Part shown: piece by piece, positions 33,382-37,116 of the stretch
Position numbering within the stretch: position 1 is the first letter of the stretch
How the letters are laid out: the number at the start of each line of letters is the position of its first letter
Made by a program: the position numbers and the translations under genes
NCBI RefSeq assembly: GCF_028712645.1
Contig: NZ_JAQTPQ010000004.1
Span: forward strand, 1 to 37,116
Direction: 5' to 3'
Length of the DNA stretch: 37,116 nucleotides
Source of the DNA: Flavobacterium sp.
GTDB taxonomy: Bacteria; Bacteroidota; Bacteroidia; Flavobacteriales; Flavobacteriaceae
The notes under the pieces: model-generated
Seen by the model: only the letters and a program-made list of their open reading frames with translations
Database searches by the model: none
Told to the model about the DNA's origin: nothing

Positions 33382-36300
33382 ATGATACGAAAAATTACAT
33401 CAACCAATATTGTTTTAAAAATGATATTTGTTTTTTTGCTATTTTCTTTGCAAATAAACGCACAGTTTAAGATTTTAAATAACGGACAAAGAAGAATTGG
33501 AAACGGAGCAGAAAATTCAATAAACTCTTCCGGAAATATGCAACAACCGTTTTATTACAACAGTGCTTTAAGTACTTGGAGACAGTTAACTTATAGTACT
33601 TACCCATTAGATATTAGATGGGGAGTTGGCGGAGACGGCACCAATAATTGGAATATTAACGGAAGTATGCAAGATAACCCAATAGTGTCTAATCCTGTAT
33701 ATGACTACACAGGGTTTACAACTACAAATGCTGTCACTGGTGATGGTTATGGCGTCATTAAATTTTCTGGAAATATAACAATCAATTCTCAGTTATTTCT
33801 TTTAGAAAACACCTATACCCTTTTACAACCCGATGGGTTTTTTAGAATAAAAGTAAAAATCACTAATTTAAGCGGCACAACTGCTAGTAATGTTAGGCTT
33901 TGGGTGGGCACCCGTGACGATTGGGTTGGAGGTTCAGATGGACCAACTAAAGAGAGGGGTAATTTAGTTAATGGTGTATTTACATTAATACCAACTATGG
34001 CAACCCAAGCAAAAGCAATTAAGGTGTCTTCTGGAACAGAGGCTATTTTGTTTTTTAGTAATTCTCCTAGGGCATATTCAACTATAAATAGTTGCTGTTC
34101 CTTTACAAATGCTACAAACCAAGATCCCGCAACAAATACCATAACCCAAACAGGCGATGGTTCTTACGCTACGTATGTTCGATTTAATGATTTATTGTCA
34201 GGGCAAAGTGATGAACTAGATTGGTATTATGCTTCAGGAACATTAGTTGAAATTGCCGACATCATTCTTAAAGTAGCAGAAGCTGCATCTGCAGTAAGTA
34301 ATATTTCTTATACTTCGGCAGATTATTCTTATTCTGCTTCACAAACTGGAACGACAAGTTATCTTTTAGTTCCTGCTGGATCAACCGTGCCTACTGATGT
34401 GCAAATTGAAGCTGGAGTAAACTATTCTGGAGGCACCGTGATTTCTAGCAGCTCTATCCCTAGTGTTGCCAATGTGGCTCATATCTATAATTTTACAGGG
34501 CTTACCTATGATTCAAATTATAGTGTATATGCAGTTACAAAATTTTTTAACGGAGTTAGCAATGTATTCACTTCGGTACAGGCTACAAATTTTGCAACTC
34601 TTGCTAATGACTTACCTGTTGGTTCAGCAATTGCTAATCAAACAACTTGTATCAATGGTTCTATTAGCGACCTTTCTTTAAACATTACAGATGCATACCC
34701 TGGCGATAATACCTATACTGTTACCGGAAGTTCTTCTAATACTAGTTTAGTTCCTAACAGTAATATTGTTATTACAGGCACAGGTAGCTCAAGATCTATC
34801 GCTATAACACCAAGTGCCGGGATAAGCGGCACAAGTACTATTACAATTTTAATGACTGATAGTTTAGGGGCAATAGGAACACGAACCTTTAATGTGACTT
34901 TTAATGATATTATAGCACCAACAATTACAGCACCTTCAGCAGTTTCGGCAAACACAAATGTTGGTTGTACAGCTACAGGTGTTTCACTTGGAACTCCAGT
35001 AACAGCAGATAATTGCGCAGTGGTATCCGTAACAAACAATGCGCCTGTAGCTTTCCCAAAAGGAGTAAACACAGTTATATGGACTGTTACTGACATTGGA
35101 GGAAATACCGCAACCGCATCACAAATAGTAACTATTTTAGATGCACAAAATCCAACAATAGCAACATTGACAGCAATAAGTGTCAATGCTAGTGCTGGAG
35201 TTTGTAGCTATGACAGTTCACTATTAACCCCACCTACAACTGCAGATAATTGTAGTGTTGCAAGTGTGATAGCTTCTCCCGCAAGTTTAGTGCTAGGTGC
35301 AAATACCGTAACTTGGACAGTAACTGATAGTTCGGGATTAACAGCAACTTCTACGCAAACAGTAACCGTGGTAGATACCCAAAATCCAACAATTACAGCT
35401 CCTTCGGCCGTTTCTGCAACTACAAATTCAGGGTGTACTGCAACAGGTGTTTCACTTGGAACTCCAGTAACAGCTGATAATTGTACTGTTGCATCCGTTA
35501 CTAACAATGCTCCAATAGCTTTTCCTTTAGGAGCAACAACCGTAACTTGGACAGTAACAGATGGAGCAGGAAGAACTGCCACAGCGACCCAAACAGTAAC
35601 AGTAACAGACAATGTAAATCCAACGATTACAGCTCCTGCAACAGTAAATGCAACAACAAATTCAGGATGTACTGCAACAGGTGTTTCACTTGGAACTCCA
35701 GTAACAGCTGATAATTGTTCTGTTGCAAGTGTAACAAACAATCACGCATCAACCACCTATCCATTGGGAGTGACAACCGTAACTTGGACCGTAACTGATG
35801 GTTCAGGAAGAACAGCTACAGCTACTCAAACGGTAAATGTTACTGATAATGTGAACCCAACAATAACAGCTCCTGCTGACGTTTCTTCAGATGTAAATGG
35901 TTCTTGTGTGTCATCATCAGTAGTTTTAGGAACACCAGTAGCGACCGACAACTGTTCTGTTTCGAGTGTAACAAATGATGCGCCATCAACTTTCCCATTA
36001 GGTGTTACAACTGTAACTTGGACCGTAACTGATGGCAATGGTAATACCGCAACAGCGACACAATTAGTATCTGTCGGTGATGTGATTTATCCTATTGTCA
36101 AAACAAAAAATGCTACTGTTTATCTTAATGATTTAGGTCAAGCGTTAGTAACACCAGCAATGATAGATAATGGAACGACTGACAATTGCGATTTTTCACT
36201 TATCGTTTCGCCTAACAACTTCGTTTGTGGAAATGTGGGTGTAAATAATGTGATTCTTATAGCAACAGATGCTAGTGGAAACCAAACCATTAGACCTGCA

Positions 36301-37116
36301 TTTGTAACCGTTGTAGATAATCTACCACCTACAATAACAGCCCCAGCAGCGGTATCGGCTATAGCCAATGCCTCTTGTGGTGCAACAGGTGTTGTTTTAG
36401 GAACACCAATTACTGCCGATAATTGTTATATAGATACACCAGCGGTAAATAATGCTCCAGCTACTTTCCCACTAGGAGCTACAACAGTAACTTGGACGGT
36501 AACAGATCGTAATGGAAACAATGCAACGGCTTCACAAATTGTAACCGTAACAGATACTCAAAATCCAACCGTAGCTACATTAGACCCAATTAGTGTCAAT
36601 GCTGATGCTGGAGTTTGTACCTATGCAAGTTCTCAATTGACAGCACCAACAGCTACAGATAATTGCAGTATAGCAAGTGTTGTGTCTACCCCAGCTGTTT
36701 TAAGTTTAGGTGATAATACAGTAACTTGGACTGCAACTGATGGAAGTGGAAACACAGCAACCTCTACTCAAACCGTAACAGTTATTGACACTCAGAAACC
36801 AACAATTGCATTATCAAATGTTATAGTTTCAGCCAATGCTTCTTGTGAGGCAACAGGTGTAGATTTAGGAATTCCGGTTACAACTGACAATTGTTCTGTT
36901 GCAAGCACTTCAAATGATGCGCCAACTACTTTTCCTTTGGGAAATACAACTGTAACTTGGACTGTAGCTGATGGTAGCGGAAATACGGAAACTTCTACTC
37001 AAACAGTAACAGTTATTGATGCTCAAAATCCAACAATTGTTACATTAGTCCCAATTAGCGTAAATGCAGATGAAGCTGTTTGTACTTATGCAAGTTCACA
37101 ATTGACAGCTCCAGCA
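33382..37116 (+). CDS. large secreted adhesin-like protein with Fn3-like domain and HYR-type repeats (partial, runs off right edge)
   Basis: An open frame of 1245 codons from the ATG at 33382 with no stop before the window end; the ORF track omits it and shows only antisense shadows. Residues 1-29 are a signal peptide (IFVFLLFSLQINAQ). About 30-295 form an N-terminal domain, rich in Trp and Gly (IRWGVGGDGTNNWNING), not recognised. About 300-405 resemble a fibronectin type III domain (ISYTSADYSYSASQTGTTSY). From about 513 the protein consists of HYR (hyalin)-type repeats of 77-79 residues. Each complete repeat has two Cys, one early and one in DNC, except the sixth, which is divergent. Most end in TVTWTVTDG...GNTATATQTVTV. 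Nine complete repeats and a tenth, truncated, are visible. A T9SS sorting tail is expected but lies outside. It is probably a cell-surface adhesin. Confidence 0.87.
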   Translation, partial: MIRKITSTNIVLKMIFVFLLFSLQINAQFKILNNGQRRIGNGAENSINSSGNMQQPFYYNSALSTWRQLTYSTYPLDIRWGVGGDGTNNWNINGSMQDNPIVSNPVYDYTGFTTTNAVTGDGYGVIKFSGNITINSQLFLLENTYTLLQPDGFFRIKVKITNLSGTTASNVRLWVGTRDDWVGGSDGPTKERGNLVNGVFTLIPTMATQAKAIKVSSGTEAILFFSNSPRAYSTINSCCSFTNATNQDPATNTITQTGDGSYATYVRFNDLLSGQSDELDWYYASGTLVEIADIILKVAEAASAVSNISYTSADYSYSASQTGTTSYLLVPAGSTVPTDVQIEAGVNYSGGTVISSSSIPSVANVAHIYNFTGLTYDSNYSVYAVTKFFNGVSNVFTSVQATNFATLANDLPVGSAIANQTTCINGSISDLSLNITDAYPGDNTYTVTGSSSNTSLVPNSNIVITGTGSSRSIAITPSAGISGTSTITILMTDSLGAIGTRTFNVTFNDIIAPTITAPSAVSANTNVGCTATGVSLGTPVTADNCAVVSVTNNAPVAFPKGVNTVIWTVTDIGGNTATASQIVTILDAQNPTIATLTAISVNASAGVCSYDSSLLTPPTTADNCSVASVIASPASLVLGANTVTWTVTDSSGLTATSTQTVTVVDTQNPTITAPSAVSATTNSGCTATGVSLGTPVTADNCTVASVTNNAPIAFPLGATTVTWTVTDGAGRTATATQTVTVTDNVNPTITAPATVNATTNSGCTATGVSLGTPVTADNCSVASVTNNHASTTYPLGVTTVTWTVTDGSGRTATATQTVNVTDNVNPTITAPADVSSDVNGSCVSSSVVLGTPVATDNCSVSSVTNDAPSTFPLGVTTVTWTVTDGNGNTATATQLVSVGDVIYPIVKTKNATVYLNDLGQALVTPAMIDNGTTDNCDFSLIVSPNNFVCGNVGVNNVILIATDASGNQTIRPAFVTVVDNLPPTITAPAAVSAIANASCGATGVVLGTPITADNCYIDTPAVNNAPATFPLGATTVTWTVTDRNGNNATASQIVTVTDTQNPTVATLDPISVNADAGVCTYASSQLTAPTATDNCSIASVVSTPAVLSLGDNTVTWTATDGSGNTATSTQTVTVIDTQKPTIALSNVIVSANASCEATGVDLGIPVTTDNCSVASTSNDAPTTFPLGNTTVTWTVADGSGNTETSTQTVTVIDAQNPTIVTLVPISVNADEAVCTYASSQLTAPA
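34909..37116 (+). repeat. HYR-repeat array, 77-79 codons per unit
   Basis: Unit boundaries, measured at the Pro of xPT/PI: 34918, 35152, 35386, 35620, 35857, 36091, 36328, 36565, 36799 and 37030. Spacing is 231-237 bp. Two repeat types alternate irregularly: type A (ITAP..VSA..CTATGVSLGTPVTADNC) and type B (ATL..ISVNA.AGVC.Y.SSLLTPP). The sixth unit is divergent and reads IVKTKNATVYLNDLGQA. Units 3 and 4 share an almost identical 60-bp block (gtttcacttggaactcc...). Confidence 0.88.

Noticed and set aside
34713-36368. Long antisense ORFs (157, 177, 70 and 76 aa) on the minus strand
   Set aside because: They lie opposite the open HYR-repeat frame, have the same repeat period and Val/Thr-rich composition, and no promoter or starts of their own.

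Overview
The window looks like a piece of a Flavobacterium-type chromosome (Bacteroidota, Flavobacteriia). Grounds seen in the sequence: strong A+T bias, TAnnTTTG-type -7 promoter boxes, a GLPGLI-family protein beside an outer-membrane beta-barrel protein, a SprE/PorW-like type IX secretion (T9SS) lipoprotein, a T9SS C-terminal sorting tail, a split ATP synthase operon (a-c-b-delta-alpha-gamma without beta/epsilon), and a DUF5687-type ABC permease. No rRNA, tRNA, CRISPR array, intact insertion sequence or prophage was seen. All assignments are by eye; no database search or structure prediction was run.

Layout. (1) 1-6.3 kb: the 3' end of an unidentified gene, a GNAT acetyltransferase (minus), then a TonB-receptor-like outer-membrane protein plus GLPGLI pair (plus), then on the minus strand a 102-aa hypothetical gene downstream of an intact FAD/2Fe-2S ferredoxin reductase. 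Two decayed 3' fragments of a related ferredoxin reductase, missed by the ORF track, lie on either side of the outer-membrane pair. (2) 6.4-10.5 kb: a PadR regulator followed by two tandem paralogous membrane proteins, a DUF5687 permease and an ABC ATPase, apparently a PadR-controlled ABC export or membrane-stress operon. Each paralogue is preceded by a 33-nt palindrome whose two variants differ by compensated base pairs. (3) 10.6-19.6 kb: sprE/porW-like lipoprotein, bactofilin, AtpZ/AtpI-like protein, a small membrane protein, then atpBEFHAG ending at a strong terminator. (4) 19.8-26.2 kb: a TonB-dependent receptor followed by a T9SS-exported surface protein containing a nearly perfect 1.28-kb tandem duplication. 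(5) 26.5-32.2 kb: a sugar block with a GH63-like glucosidase, a relic of a GntP-family gluconate permease, a cluster of mini-hairpins, an MFS sugar transporter and a ROK kinase-like protein lacking the zinc site. (6) 32.9-37.1 kb: a small secreted protein followed by a large secreted protein with a Fn3-like domain and at least ten HYR-type repeats. This last gene runs off the window and is absent from the ORF track because it has no stop here.

How it fits together. The sprE-like gene supplies a T9SS component, and at least one gene here encodes a substrate with the matching tail (22978-26100). The HYR protein is a plausible second substrate, but its C-terminus lies outside the window. The ATP synthase block provides F0 and most of F1; beta and epsilon must be elsewhere. 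The glucosidase, MFS transporter and ROK protein form a plausible glucoside-release, uptake and phosphorylation route, and the GntP relic suggests a transporter was lost at the same locus.

I do not see a clear-cut undescribed system. The strongest leads are the relic reductase fragments flanking the outer-membrane pair, the covarying palindromes in the PadR operon, the sprE-bactofilin coupling, the freshly duplicated surface protein, the GntP relic with its adjoining nested hairpin cluster, and the ROK protein without a zinc site.
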